Assembly (NCBI RefSeq): GCF_030403745.1
Contig: NZ_JAQMWP010000020.1
Location: 62,001 to 126,000 of the forward strand
Origin: Streptomyces sp. S.PB5
GTDB lineage: Bacteria > Actinomycetota > Actinomycetes > Streptomycetales > Streptomycetaceae
DNA: 64,000 bases
Direction of reading: 5' to 3'
The first letter of the stretch is position 1. Each line of letters starts with the position of its first letter. A program made the translations under genes and the position numbers. Below are positions 16,744 through 25,699 of the stretch, one piece after another. The notes below the pieces were generated by a model, which did no database searches, had not been told where the DNA came from, and worked only from the letters and a program-made list of their open reading frames with translations.

Positions 16744-19700
16744 TCATCGCGCGGCGCACACAGGCCCGGAGCCGGCCTCGTCGGGCAGATACAGTGCCCG
16801 CTCCTTGGCGGTGAAGTCCCGGTGGACGACGCGGCAGATCTTGCGGATGGCCTCGTCCGGGGCGAGGAGGGTGGCGTCCCACAGCTGTGCGGTCGACGCG
16901 GCGGTGGCGAGGACCGTGCCGTCGGGACTGAGGGCCATCGCCGAGAAGGTCTCGTCGGGGAGGGCGATGGCGGCCCGGTTGTAGCCGGTGGCCGTGTCCC
17001 ACAGCCGTACCGTGCCGTCGCCGCTGCCGGTCGCGAGGGTTTCGCCGTCGCGGCTGAAGGTCACCGTCTCGAGATGACTCCCGCGCCCGGAGAGAGTGTG
17101 GCGCAGGCGCCCGGCGGCCATGTCCCACAGCCGTACGACGCCGTCGTCGCCGCCGATGGCGAGGAGAGCACCGTCCGGACTGAACGCCATCGTCCGCGCC
17201 TCCCAGACCGTCGCGGTGTTCGTCTCCTTGAGCGCGACGCGGCTGCGTCCACTGGGCACGTCCAGCAGCCGCACCACCTGCTGCCCGCCGACGGCCAGGG
17301 TGCGGCCGTCGGGGCTGAACACCAGTGACGACAGATTCTCCTCGTCGGCCAGGCGATGGACCCGGGTACGGCCGTCGCCCATGTCCCGGAGCCACACGGT
17401 CGCCGTCAGGTGGCTGCCGGTGGCCAGCGTGCGGCCGTCGGCACTGAACGCGGCCGCGCGCACCGGCCCCGGATAGCCGGTGAGGCTGATCTCCGCCTCG
17501 CCCGTCCCCACGTCCCACACCCGCGCCGTCCTGTCGTCGCCCCCGGTGACGAGCCTGCGGCCGTCGGGGCTGAGGACCATCGGACGCATCCGGTCGGTGA
17601 CCCCGGCCAGCTTCGTGCTCGTGCGCAGTGCGTCGAAGCCGTCGGCCGACGTGCCGTCGATGTTCCACCGCTGCACGGTCCCGTCGTCGCTGCTCATGGT
17701 GAGGGTGCGTCCGTCGTCCCCGAACACCATCGACTGCACGACCCCGGGGATGCCCACAGGCTTGCCTCTGCTCCGGCTCCTCAGGTCCCACAGCCGTACC
17801 GAGCTGTCGTCACCCCCGGTGGCCAGGGTCTTGCCGTCAGGGCTGAAGGCCAGCGACCGGATCGCCGTGCCCTGGCTCGTGAGGACGGTGCGGGTGGATC
17901 TGCCGGTGCCCCACAGGCGTACGGTGCCGTCCGGGCTCCCGGTGGCGAGGACCGTGCCGTCGGGTCCGAACGCCATCGTGTCCACGCTCGAGGTGTGTCC
18001 GGTGAACGTGGCGACGACCCGCTTGGTCGCGATGTCCCGTAACCCCACGATGCCGTCGTCGCCGCCGACGGCGACCGTCCTGCCGTCGGGGCTGAGCGCC
18101 ACCGTCGTCACCTTCGCTCCGGTGTGCGGGGCGAAGGTGGCACGGTGGCGCTCGGTGACGGTGTCCCACACGCGTACCGAGTCGCCGCCGCTGACCAGGG
18201 TCCTGCCGTCCGGACCGAACGCCAGCCCCTCCACGGGCCCGGTGTGTCCGCGCAGGGTCGCCGTGACGCGTCCGGTCCTGGTGTCCCCCAACAGCACGGT
18301 GCCGTCCTTGCAGCTGAGGGCGAGGGTGCCGCCGTCCGGGCTGAACGCCATCGACAGCACGTACTTCGTCGTGCCGTCGGACACGGTGGCGCGGGCGCGG
18401 CGGGTGGGGACATCCCACAACTGCACCGCCCCGTCGAGGTCCAGGGTGGCGAGCGTTCGGCCGTCGGGGCTGAAGAGCGCGCTCCGTGCGTCGACGGCCA
18501 GGGCGCGGCTGCGGCCGGTCGCCAGATCCCGCAACTGCACGGCGTCCCCGGAAACGGCCAAGGTCGCGCCGTCGGGGCTGAAGGCCACGGAGCGCACGCT
18601 TGTGCTGTAGCCCGCGAGGCGTTGCCGCAACGGCGTGGCCGCGGCCTGGTACAGACTGACGGTGGCCTCGCGGGTGGGGCTGGTCCGGTAGGCCTGGACG
18701 GCCAGCAGGGCGGCGACGTCCGGATCACTGTCGAACAAGGCGGTGGACTGGGCGGCGAGTTGGCGCGAGAGCGCCTCTTGCTGCGCGCGTACGGCCGTCT
18801 GCTGCTGGGTGAACGCCAGGGCGGTGGCGGCGAGGGCCACGACGGTGAGCACGGACATCGCACCGAGGAAGGCGCGCAGGCGGCGCGTGGTGCGGACCGC
18901 TCTGCGCCGCTCCTCGTCGCGGGCCTCGACGCTGGCGGTGAGGAATCGCCGTTCGCGCGCGGTGAGATGGCTTCGGCCCGCCGCGGCGAAGGTCTCCTCG
19001 GCCGTGGTCAGACGCGTGCCGCGATACAGCGCGCCGGGATCGTGACCGAGCTCCTCCCAGATGCCGGCGGCCTCGGCCAACCGGCGCTGCACGCCCAGGA
19101 GTTCGCGGTTGTCGTCGATCCAGGCGCGAAGGCGGGGCCAGGCGGTCAGCAGCGCCTCGTGGGCGAGGTCCACCGTGTCGTCGTCGAGGGTGATGAGCCG
19201 GGCACGCGCGAGGCGTTCGAGGACGAGGGCCCGGTCGGCCGCGCTGCCGGTGCCGAGATCGGCGATCTCCCCGCGGGTGGCGGGGCGCCGGGTGTCCTGG
19301 CTGCCCCGGCCGGGCGTGACCAGCCGCAGCAGCACATGACGGGCCGTTTCCGCCTGTTCCTCGGTGAGACGGTCGAAGAGGTCCTCCGCGGTGCGGGCGA
19401 TGGCACCGCGTATCCCGCCGGCCGCGTCGTAGGCGGCCTCGGTCAGCACCCGGCCCTTGCGTCGCCGCCAGGTCTCCAGCAGCGCGTGCGACATGAGCGG
19501 CAGGCCCCCCGGTTCGTCGGTCACCTCCCCGACGATCCGCGCGGTCAGCGCCCGCTCCACGACCAGACCCCCGAGCGCGGCCGGTCTGACCACGGCGTCC
19601 CGCAGCTCCTCCGCGGTCATGGGCGACAGCAGCAGGGTGGCGCGCTGGGCGGCCTCGGCGAACGAACGGTGCTGCGCGAGATGACCGTAGAAGTCCGCCC

Positions 19701-20424
19701 GTACGGCGGCGACGACCCGGATGCCGTGTTCGGGCCGTACGGCGTCGTACAGCAGGTCGAGGAAGCGAGCGCGCTCGGCCGGATCCGTGCACAGCGTGAA
19801 GCACTCCTCGAACTGGTCCACCACGATCAGCGTGCCGGCCGGGGCGGTCCGCGGGTCGAGGAGCCCGGCGTGGTCCCGGGCCGGACTGGTCCCGGGGGTG
19901 AGGATCCGGATCGCCCCCGGACGGGTCGGCCCCGGTTCCCGCTGCTGGAGACGGGGGAGGAGCCCGGCGCGCAGGAGCGAGGACTTCCCGCTGCCCGAGG
20001 CGCCCGCCAGCACCACCAGCCCCTTGCCGTCGACGAGTTCGAGGAGTTGACCGACGAGACGGTCACGCCCGAAGAACCGCTCGTGATCGCGCGCATCGAA
20101 CCGGGCCAGCCCCTTGTACGGCGGCTCCCCGCCCTCCTCGGGGGCCGGCGCGTCCTCGTCGGCCTCCCGCACCGCCTGTCGCCAGCGTTCCTCCCACATC
20201 CGCACGTCCCCGCCGCATGCACCGACGTACGCCAGGACCACGGCCAGCGACGGCATCCGGTCCCCGGCCGCCGCCTGCGCGAGGGTCGCCGCCGAGTAAT
20301 GCGCCCGCCCGGCCATGGCGCGGTAGGTGAGGCCCCCCGCCGCCTGCCGTAACTTCCGTAACTCGTGAGCGAATTGCGCGACCGGACCCTCGGCCGGGTC
20401 CAGCGGTCGCTCGCGACGCCCCAT
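16744..20424 (-). CDS. XRE-type HTH / nSTAND NTPase / membrane / WD40-repeat protein
   Basis: A 1226-residue multidomain protein. Residues about 10-90 form a helix-turn-helix-like region (FAHELRKLRQAAGGLTYRAMAGRAHYSAATL). A STAND-type NTPase follows: PYKGLARFDARDHERFFGRDRLV, Walker A LAGASGSGKSSLL, Walker B TLIVVDQFEECF. Near residue 530 is a hydrophobic segment FLGAMSVLTVVALAATALAF, probably a membrane helix, and then about 14 WD40 blades of the form FSPDGRTLATGGDDGTVRLWD up to a short tail. STAND NTPases act as signal-triggered switches with the repeats as sensor; related proteins serve in signalling or defence in bacteria. The ATG at 20424 opens the HTH region and has GGGGGTG upstream. Confidence 0.88.
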   Translation of the reverse strand: MGRRERPLDPAEGPVAQFAHELRKLRQAAGGLTYRAMAGRAHYSAATLAQAAAGDRMPSLAVVLAYVGACGGDVRMWEERWRQAVREADEDAPAPEEGGEPPYKGLARFDARDHERFFGRDRLVGQLLELVDGKGLVVLAGASGSGKSSLLRAGLLPRLQQREPGPTRPGAIRILTPGTSPARDHAGLLDPRTAPAGTLIVVDQFEECFTLCTDPAERARFLDLLYDAVRPEHGIRVVAAVRADFYGHLAQHRSFAEAAQRATLLLSPMTAEELRDAVVRPAALGGLVVERALTARIVGEVTDEPGGLPLMSHALLETWRRRKGRVLTEAAYDAAGGIRGAIARTAEDLFDRLTEEQAETARHVLLRLVTPGRGSQDTRRPATRGEIADLGTGSAADRALVLERLARARLITLDDDTVDLAHEALLTAWPRLRAWIDDNRELLGVQRRLAEAAGIWEELGHDPGALYRGTRLTTAEETFAAAGRSHLTARERRFLTASVEARDEERRRAVRTTRRLRAFLGAMSVLTVVALAATALAFTQQQTAVRAQQEALSRQLAAQSTALFDSDPDVAALLAVQAYRTSPTREATVSLYQAAATPLRQRLAGYSTSVRSVAFSPDGATLAVSGDAVQLRDLATGRSRALAVDARSALFSPDGRTLATLDLDGAVQLWDVPTRRARATVSDGTTKYVLSMAFSPDGGTLALSCKDGTVLLGDTRTGRVTATLRGHTGPVEGLAFGPDGRTLVSGGDSVRVWDTVTERHRATFAPHTGAKVTTVALSPDGRTVAVGGDDGIVGLRDIATKRVVATFTGHTSSVDTMAFGPDGTVLATGSPDGTVRLWGTGRSTRTVLTSQGTAIRSLAFSPDGKTLATGGDDSSVRLWDLRSRSRGKPVGIPGVVQSMVFGDDGRTLTMSSDDGTVQRWNIDGTSADGFDALRTSTKLAGVTDRMRPMVLSPDGRRLVTGGDDRTARVWDVGTGEAEISLTGYPGPVRAAAFSADGRTLATGSHLTATVWLRDMGDGRTRVHRLADEENLSSLVFSPDGRTLAVGGQQVVRLLDVPSGRSRVALKETNTATVWEARTMAFSPDGALLAIGGDDGVVRLWDMAAGRLRHTLSGRGSHLETVTFSRDGETLATGSGDGTVRLWDTATGYNRAAIALPDETFSAMALSPDGTVLATAASTAQLWDATLLAPDEAIRKICRVVHRDFTAKERALYLPDEAGSGPVCAAR

Positions 20425-20656
20425 GACACCCCCGTCGGCGCAGACGACACCCTGCGGGCACGCTACGCATCCCGGTCCCGGGTGGGCCACCCGGCGCGAC
20501 CGGGATGACGCGAAGAAGCCGGTGAGGGCAGGCCCTTGCGCGACCGGGGAAACCGGGCCCGGCGGGGAGCAGGTGTGCGCTGCCGGCATTTGTGTTCGCT
20601 TAACCTCGTGGTGGGGGACGTCAGATGCCGTGTGGATCCGCCATGAGGAGGCGACG

Positions 20657-21493
20657 GTGTTCGGAAGGGGCGCGCGATTGCTCGCGGGTGCCGCGATCGT
20701 GGCCTGGCTGCTGCTCGGCGGCCCGGGCGGACCGGGCGGTGGCCCGTTCGGCAGATCACTTCCCGTCGACGCCGCCGAGGACGTCGTGTCGAACCGGGTC
20801 ATGACGTGGAACATCTGCAACCCCTGCGAGGTCAGCAACGCCGACCGGGCGGCGGAGATCGCCACGTACGCGCCCCAGGTCATCGGTCTGCAGGAAGCGT
20901 GTGTCCGCGACGTGGAGAGCATCCGGGACTATCTGGAGCGCTTCTACGGGCTGGTCTACCACGTCGAGTACGGGGCGGTTCTGCAGAACTGGGGCCGCTG
21001 CGGAGGGGCGCCGTGGAATCCGGGAGGCTTCGGCGAGGCGATCCTCTCGGCGGCGCCGATGACGGACGTCATCAGCCCCGAATTCCCCGACGGAGGCTCC
21101 GAGGACCGCGGGTACATGGCGGTGACCACCGAGGTCGGCGGCGAGTCGGTCCGGGTCTTCAACACCCATCTCGCCGAACGACGGCAGGAAGCGGTCCGGG
21201 CGGACCAGGCCGCCGTACTCGCCAAGGAGATCGCCCGGCACGAACGCGCCATCGTGCTCGGCGACTTCAACGCCGTACCCGCCGCTGCCGAACTCAGCCC
21301 TGTCTGGGCCCTGGCCGCGGATGCCGACCCGCAGTGCCATCCCACGTCCACCGGCACCTGTGTGCCGACCACCGACTGGCAGAGCAGGTTCGACTACACC
21401 TTCCTGCGCGGGATCACCTCGCAGGACCACAGCGTGCATCCCAGCGAGTACTCGGACCACCACATCGTGCTGGCCGACGTGGACCTGCCGTAA
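20657..21493 (+). CDS. secreted endonuclease/exonuclease/phosphatase family protein
   Basis: A 278-residue EEP-fold protein with an N-terminal hydrophobic export segment (LLAGAAIVAWLLLGGPGG). Fold motifs are VMTWNICN, VIGLQEAC (Glu), VFNTHLAE (His), VLGDFNAV (Asp/Asn) and YSDHHIVLADV (Asp-His). Several cysteines (CNPCEV, CVRDV, CGGAP, QCHPTSTGTC) suggest disulfide bonds, in keeping with an exported protein. Relatives include secreted DNases and phosphodiesterases. The GTG at 20657 follows a strong GAGGAGG site. It is divergent from the WD40 gene. Confidence 0.85.
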   Translation: MFGRGARLLAGAAIVAWLLLGGPGGPGGGPFGRSLPVDAAEDVVSNRVMTWNICNPCEVSNADRAAEIATYAPQVIGLQEACVRDVESIRDYLERFYGLVYHVEYGAVLQNWGRCGGAPWNPGGFGEAILSAAPMTDVISPEFPDGGSEDRGYMAVTTEVGGESVRVFNTHLAERRQEAVRADQAAVLAKEIARHERAIVLGDFNAVPAAAELSPVWALAADADPQCHPTSTGTCVPTTDWQSRFDYTFLRGITSQDHSVHPSEYSDHHIVLADVDLP

Positions 21494-21577
21494 CGGGATT
21501 CGCCGGACCGGCGACCATTCGCTGGGTTACCGTATGAACACGCTGGGTTACTCCAGGCCCGCCCGAGGAGGACTCCT

Positions 21578-22117
21578 GTGTCATCGCCCTGCGACCCCAA
21601 GTACGCCCCCGCCGGTGATGTGGGCACGGCGCTCCTGATGGTCGACTCCCGGCTCAAAGCCGTTTACGACGGCAAGTCGTCCGGGACGGATCCCGAAGGG
21701 CAGCGACTGGTCGAGGACTTCATCGCATCCCTGGGGCCGACGGAGGTCGAGGATGTGGTGGACGGCACGTGCACCCTCATCTACATGTTCATGCAGTGGC
21801 TGCGGCTGGCGTACGAGGACCACGACAGGGACGTCATCGAGTACGTGGTGCCCAGTTTCGTCGCCTCGCTGCGCATGATGCCCAAGAGCGTCCGTCCCGA
21901 GGCCATCCCCACCATGGCCGGTCTGGTCATCGCGGCCGGCACCGGTCTGAGTCCCAGTCTGTGGCGCCGGCAGTACGGCGAGTGGTCCGCGGACGAGATG
22001 AACGCCCTGGAGGCCACCGCCCTGCTGCTCGCGGAGCACATCAACCGGCTCACCGACGACCACGACTTCGCCGCCCGGATGATCTCCGAGGCGTTGTCGG
22101 GAGCGCACCGCGACTGA
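21578..22117 (+). CDS. conserved hypothetical protein
   Basis: A 179-residue, mostly helical and acidic soluble protein with no recognised domain. Segments such as RLVEDFIASLGPTEVEDVV and LEATALLLAEHINRLTDDHDF look amphipathic. There is no signal peptide and no convincing membrane helix. The GTG at 21578 has a strong GAGGAGG ribosome-binding site eight bases upstream, and codon usage is typical, so it is a real gene. It ends 39 bases before the convergent helicase gene. Confidence 0.75.
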   Translation: MSSPCDPKYAPAGDVGTALLMVDSRLKAVYDGKSSGTDPEGQRLVEDFIASLGPTEVEDVVDGTCTLIYMFMQWLRLAYEDHDRDVIEYVVPSFVASLRMMPKSVRPEAIPTMAGLVIAAGTGLSPSLWRRQYGEWSADEMNALEATALLLAEHINRLTDDHDFAARMISEALSGAHRD

Positions 22118-22155
22118 CGCACGGCATCGTCGGCGGTGCCTTCCCGGAAGCGGCC

Positions 22156-23490
22156 TCAGCGGCCCTTGCGTACCCGGGCAGCCGCACGGGCTTCCGCGAC
22201 CTTGCGGGCCTCGGCCGCCTTGCGGGACTCCTTCGCGGGACGCCCCGTACGGGCGCCGAGGCCGCGGAAGGGGATGTTGCCGGTGCTGCCGCTCGTCCCG
22301 GCCGGCGGGCGCTTCGCACCGGTGATGTCGGTCAGCTTCGCCTCACCGGACCGCACTTGTGTCACCGTCGGCCGGATCCCGGCCTCGGACATCATCCGGT
22401 TCACATCGCGTCGCTGGCCGGGAGTGACCAGGGTGACCACGCGCCCGGACTCCCCGGCACGTGCCGTCCGACCACCACGGTGCAGATAGTCCTTGGCGTC
22501 GTCCGGCGGATCGACGTTGACCACGAGGTCGAGCGTGTCGATGTGGATGCCCCGCGCCGCGACGTTGGTGGCCACCAGCACGGTGATCTCGCCGTCCTTG
22601 AACTGACCGAGTGTGTGCGTACGCTGAGGCTGCGACTTCCCGCTGTGCAGGGCGGCGGCGCGTACGCCGCTGGCCCGCAGGTGGCGGGTGAACTGGTCCA
22701 CGCCGGCCTTGGTGTCCAGGAACATCAGCACCCGGCCGTCGCGTGCGGCGATCTCGGTCGCGGTCGCGTACTTGTCCGCGGGATGGATGTTCAGCACGTG
22801 GTGCTCCATCGTGGCGACCGAACCCGCCGCGGGGTCGACCGACGCGGTCACCGGGTCGTGCAGATAGCCGCGCACCAGCTGGTCGACGTTGCGGTCGAGC
22901 GTCGCCGAGAACAGCAGCCGCTGACCGTCGGGACGCACCTGGTCCAGGAGCTCTGTGACCTGCGGCAGGAATCCCAGGTCGCACATCTGGTCCGCCTCGT
23001 CCAGCACGGTGATCCGCACCTGGTCCAGGTGACAGTCCCGCCGCGACACCAGGTCGGTCAGCCGCCCCGGAGTGGCGACCAGCACCTCGGCCCCGGCCCG
23101 CAGCGCCGCCTGCTGCCGGTTGATCGACAGCCCGCCGACCGCCGTCGCAAGACGCATCTTCAGCGTCTGCGCGTACGGGGTCAGCGCGTCGCTCACCTGC
23201 TGGGCGAGCTCCCGCGTCGGCACCAGCACCAGGGCGAGCGGCCGCTTCGGCTCCGCCCGCAGGCCCGCGAGGCGGACGAGAAGCGCCAGCCCGAACGCCA
23301 GGGTCTTGCCGGAGCCGGTCCGCGCCCGACCGAGGACATCGCGGCCGGCCAGCGCGTCGGGCAGGGTGGCCGCCTGGATCGGGAAGGGCTCCGTCACCCC
23401 GAGGCCGGCCATCGCCTCCGTCAGCTCCGGCGGCAGCCCGAGCGCCTCGAAGGACGGGGAGAGTCCGGAGGCCGACGGCTTCGCGTTCAT
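22156..23490 (-). CDS. DEAD-box ATP-dependent RNA helicase
   Basis: A 444-residue helicase with the full motif set: Q motif FPIQAATLPDAL, motif I ARTGSGKT, Ia PTRELAQQ, Ib TPGRL, II VLDEADQM, III SATLDRN, IV VLMFLDTK, V VLVATNVAARGIHIDTLDLVVN and VI YLHRGGRTARAGESG. A basic Ala/Lys/Arg-rich tail (about residues 405-444) probably binds RNA. Such proteins unwind structured mRNA or assist ribosome assembly, often under cold stress. The ATG at 23490 follows AGGAAGG, and a strong hairpin lies in the leader just upstream, pointing to post-transcriptional control. Confidence 0.93.
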   Translation of the reverse strand: MNAKPSASGLSPSFEALGLPPELTEAMAGLGVTEPFPIQAATLPDALAGRDVLGRARTGSGKTLAFGLALLVRLAGLRAEPKRPLALVLVPTRELAQQVSDALTPYAQTLKMRLATAVGGLSINRQQAALRAGAEVLVATPGRLTDLVSRRDCHLDQVRITVLDEADQMCDLGFLPQVTELLDQVRPDGQRLLFSATLDRNVDQLVRGYLHDPVTASVDPAAGSVATMEHHVLNIHPADKYATATEIAARDGRVLMFLDTKAGVDQFTRHLRASGVRAAALHSGKSQPQRTHTLGQFKDGEITVLVATNVAARGIHIDTLDLVVNVDPPDDAKDYLHRGGRTARAGESGRVVTLVTPGQRRDVNRMMSEAGIRPTVTQVRSGEAKLTDITGAKRPPAGTSGSTGNIPFRGLGARTGRPAKESRKAAEARKVAEARAAARVRKGR

Positions 23491-23524
23491 GGGGAACCTT
23501 CCTGATCGGTCGCCCCGGAACGGC

Positions 23525-23556
23525 CCGGGGCCCGTACCTCCTGGTACGGGCCCCGG
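23525..23556 (-). promoter_or_regulatory. leader hairpin of the helicase gene
   Basis: A perfect 14-bp stem, CCGGGGCCCGTACC with GGTACGGGCCCCGG, closes a four-base AGGA loop (as read on the minus strand). It ends 34 bases before the helicase ATG. A -10-like TAAAAT at 23582-23577 would start the transcript near 23570, so the hairpin sits at the 5' end of a leader of about 80 nt. It could be an attenuator, an RNA-stability element or a target of helicase autoregulation. Confidence 0.6.
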
Positions 23557-23858
23557 TGATGTCGAAGCGTGCCCCCATTTTATCAGCGGGCGGCGCCTGG
23601 CTGTCGGCGGGCGGGCGGCAGGGGGACGACAGCGGGGGATCGTCGTTCCGATGTGACGTGGATCATGGCGAGCGGGCCGGGATCTTGGAATGCCCGGATC
23701 CGTTTCACTGCTGCACTTGTTACGGGCTTGCCATGCCCTGGGGGGCGCCGGGCGACGATGCCAGGCGCGACGGGCCACCGAGAGCCGCGACACCGCGGCC
23801 GCGACCCACCGCTCCCGCATTCCTGCCGCACCGCCGCTCCGAAAGGTTCCCCTGCGCC

Positions 23859-25064
23859 ATGCCCCTGGCTCTACTGGCCCTGGCCGTTGTCGCTTTCGGC
23901 ATCGGCACGACCGAGTTCGTCACGATGGGGCTCCTGCCCCAGATCGCTGACGGAATCGACGTGTCCGTGCCGCAAGCAGGCAATGTCGTCTCCGCCTACG
24001 CGCTGGGTGTCGTCGTCGGTGCTCCGGTGCTGACCGGCATCGGCGCGCGCATCCCCCACAAGAAGCTCCTGCTGCTTCTGTCCGGGCTGTTCGTCATCGG
24101 CAACGTGGCGTCCGCGCTCGCCCCCGACTTCGGTCTGCTCTTCGCGGCCCGTTTCCTGGCCGGCCTGCCGCACGGCGCGCTCTTCGGCGTGGGCGCGGTC
24201 GTCGCCTCCCGTCTGGTCGCCCCCGACCGGGCTGCACGCGCGGTGTCGAGGGTGTTCCTCGGCCTGACCGTCGCCAACATCGTCGGCGTCCCGGCCGGCA
24301 CCGCCCTCGGTCAGCAGCTGGGCTGGCGGGCGGCCTATGTCGCGGTCGCCGTCATTGGCCTCGTCGCCCTCGCCGCGCTGGCCGTCTTCGTCCCCCACCA
24401 GCCCCGGGGCGAGCAGTCCGGCGTCCGGCACGAACTGCGCGCGATGGCCAACAAGCAGGTGGTCATCGGCCTGGCCACGGCGGTCGTGGGATTCGGCGGG
24501 TTCTTCGCCGTCTACAGCTACCTCGTGCCCATGCTGACGAACGTGACTGGCCTGAGCGACTCCTCGACCACCCTGGTCCTCGCGCTGTACGGCGTCGGCA
24601 TGACCCTCGGCACGCTGCTCGCGGGCCCGCTCACGGACCGCGCCCTGCGCCCGACGCTGTACGCGGGGCTCGCGCTGATGTCCGCGGCGCTGGTGGCGTT
24701 CTACTTCGCGGTCCACAGCACCGTGCCCGCCCTGGTGACGATCACTGTCATCGGCGCGATGGGCGCGCTCATCACCACGCCGGTTCAGATGCTGCTGATG
24801 GCCAAGGCGAAGGACGCCCCGACCATGGCCGCGGCCTCCAACCACTCCGCCTTCAACCTGGCCAACGCGGGCGGCGCCTGGCTCGGCGGCCTCGCCATCT
24901 CGGCGGGCTGGGGCTGGGCCTCGCCGGTTCTGGTGGGTGCGGCCCTGGGCGTGGCGGGGCTGGGGCTGGCGTTCATGGGCGGCTTCCTGGACCGGGGCGG
25001 CCGGCACTCGGAGGTGATCACGTCGTCGGGCGCACCGGCCGAGCAGGTCACCGCCGACCGGTAG
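23859..25064 (+). CDS. MFS transporter, DHA1-type drug/sugar efflux
   Basis: A 401-residue, 12-helix major facilitator. It opens LALLALAVVAFGIGTTEFVTMGLLPQIA, the typical start of the AraJ/chloramphenicol-resistance-like DHA1 group; the loop 2-3 motif is weak (GARIPHKKLLLLL), helix 4 has RFLAGLPHGALFGVGA, and helix 5 has GVPAGTALGQQLGWRAAY, the antiporter-type motif C region. It would export a small molecule in exchange for protons; the substrate is unknown. The ATG at 23859 starts the first helix, with GAAAGG upstream. No regulator gene is adjacent. Confidence 0.88.
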   Translation: MPLALLALAVVAFGIGTTEFVTMGLLPQIADGIDVSVPQAGNVVSAYALGVVVGAPVLTGIGARIPHKKLLLLLSGLFVIGNVASALAPDFGLLFAARFLAGLPHGALFGVGAVVASRLVAPDRAARAVSRVFLGLTVANIVGVPAGTALGQQLGWRAAYVAVAVIGLVALAALAVFVPHQPRGEQSGVRHELRAMANKQVVIGLATAVVGFGGFFAVYSYLVPMLTNVTGLSDSSTTLVLALYGVGMTLGTLLAGPLTDRALRPTLYAGLALMSAALVAFYFAVHSTVPALVTITVIGAMGALITTPVQMLLMAKAKDAPTMAAASNHSAFNLANAGGAWLGGLAISAGWGWASPVLVGAALGVAGLGLAFMGGFLDRGGRHSEVITSSGAPAEQVTADR

Positions 25065-25105
25065 GGGCGGCCCGTTGAGGCGGCGGTGTCGGTGACGGGC
25101 GGCCC

Positions 25106-25573
25106 TCAGTCCCAGAGGGGATAGGACACGGTCTGCGAGAACTGCTCTGGGCGGCTGTCGGCGTACTCGAGGGTGATCCGGGAGTAGCGCGAGAGCCCGG
25201 GCCGCTTCTTCCAGGGCTGCGGATCGTCGAGCCGCACGGTCACCGGGTACGCGTGGAAACGGCCGGCAGCGCAGTACGGCTTGCAGTCGTTGACCCAGTT
25301 CACCCCCTCGGCCCGCGCCGTCTCCGCATCCCACCGGGACCAGGACAGCGAGGCGAGCCGGCTGTTGCCGTCACCGCAGGCGAGCATGAAGTCCGACGGA
25401 CGCACGTGCGGATGCCACAGGCAGTCGACCAGGACCGGAAGACCGGTGCGCTGCTGAGGGCTGTGCTCGGTGGGTGCCGGAGCCGGCCGGGTCACGGGCG
25501 CCGTGCCCGCGGCGGTGGCGAGGACGGCGACGGCGCAGAGCGTGCCCAGCGTGGTGAGTGCGCGTATGTGCAT
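25106..25573 (-). CDS. secreted hypothetical protein
   Basis: A 155-residue protein with a signal peptide (about 1-25, MHIRALTTLGTLCAVAVLATAAG) and a mature region with four or five cysteines (DCLWHPHVRP, MLACGDGN, DCKPYCAAG) that likely form disulfides. The segment LACGDGNSRLASLSWSRWD and the ending FSQTVSYPLWD recur in small secreted actinobacterial proteins of unknown role; I do not recognise a named domain. It follows the polysaccharide deacetylase gene on the same strand with a 126-base gap. Confidence 0.72.
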   Translation of the reverse strand: MHIRALTTLGTLCAVAVLATAAGTAPVTRPAPAPTEHSPQQRTGLPVLVDCLWHPHVRPSDFMLACGDGNSRLASLSWSRWDAETARAEGVNWVNDCKPYCAAGRFHAYPVTVRLDDPQPWKKRPGLSRYSRITLEYADSRPEQFSQTVSYPLWD

Positions 25574-25699
25574 GGCCGTTCCCCGCTGCCGCTCGCCGAC
25601 GGATGTCCCGTTCCCGACGCTACGACCGGGGCCCGGAACGCACCACTCGAACGGAGCAGTGAATCGCTGACCGGGCCCTGGTCCTCTCGCGGCCGGGGC

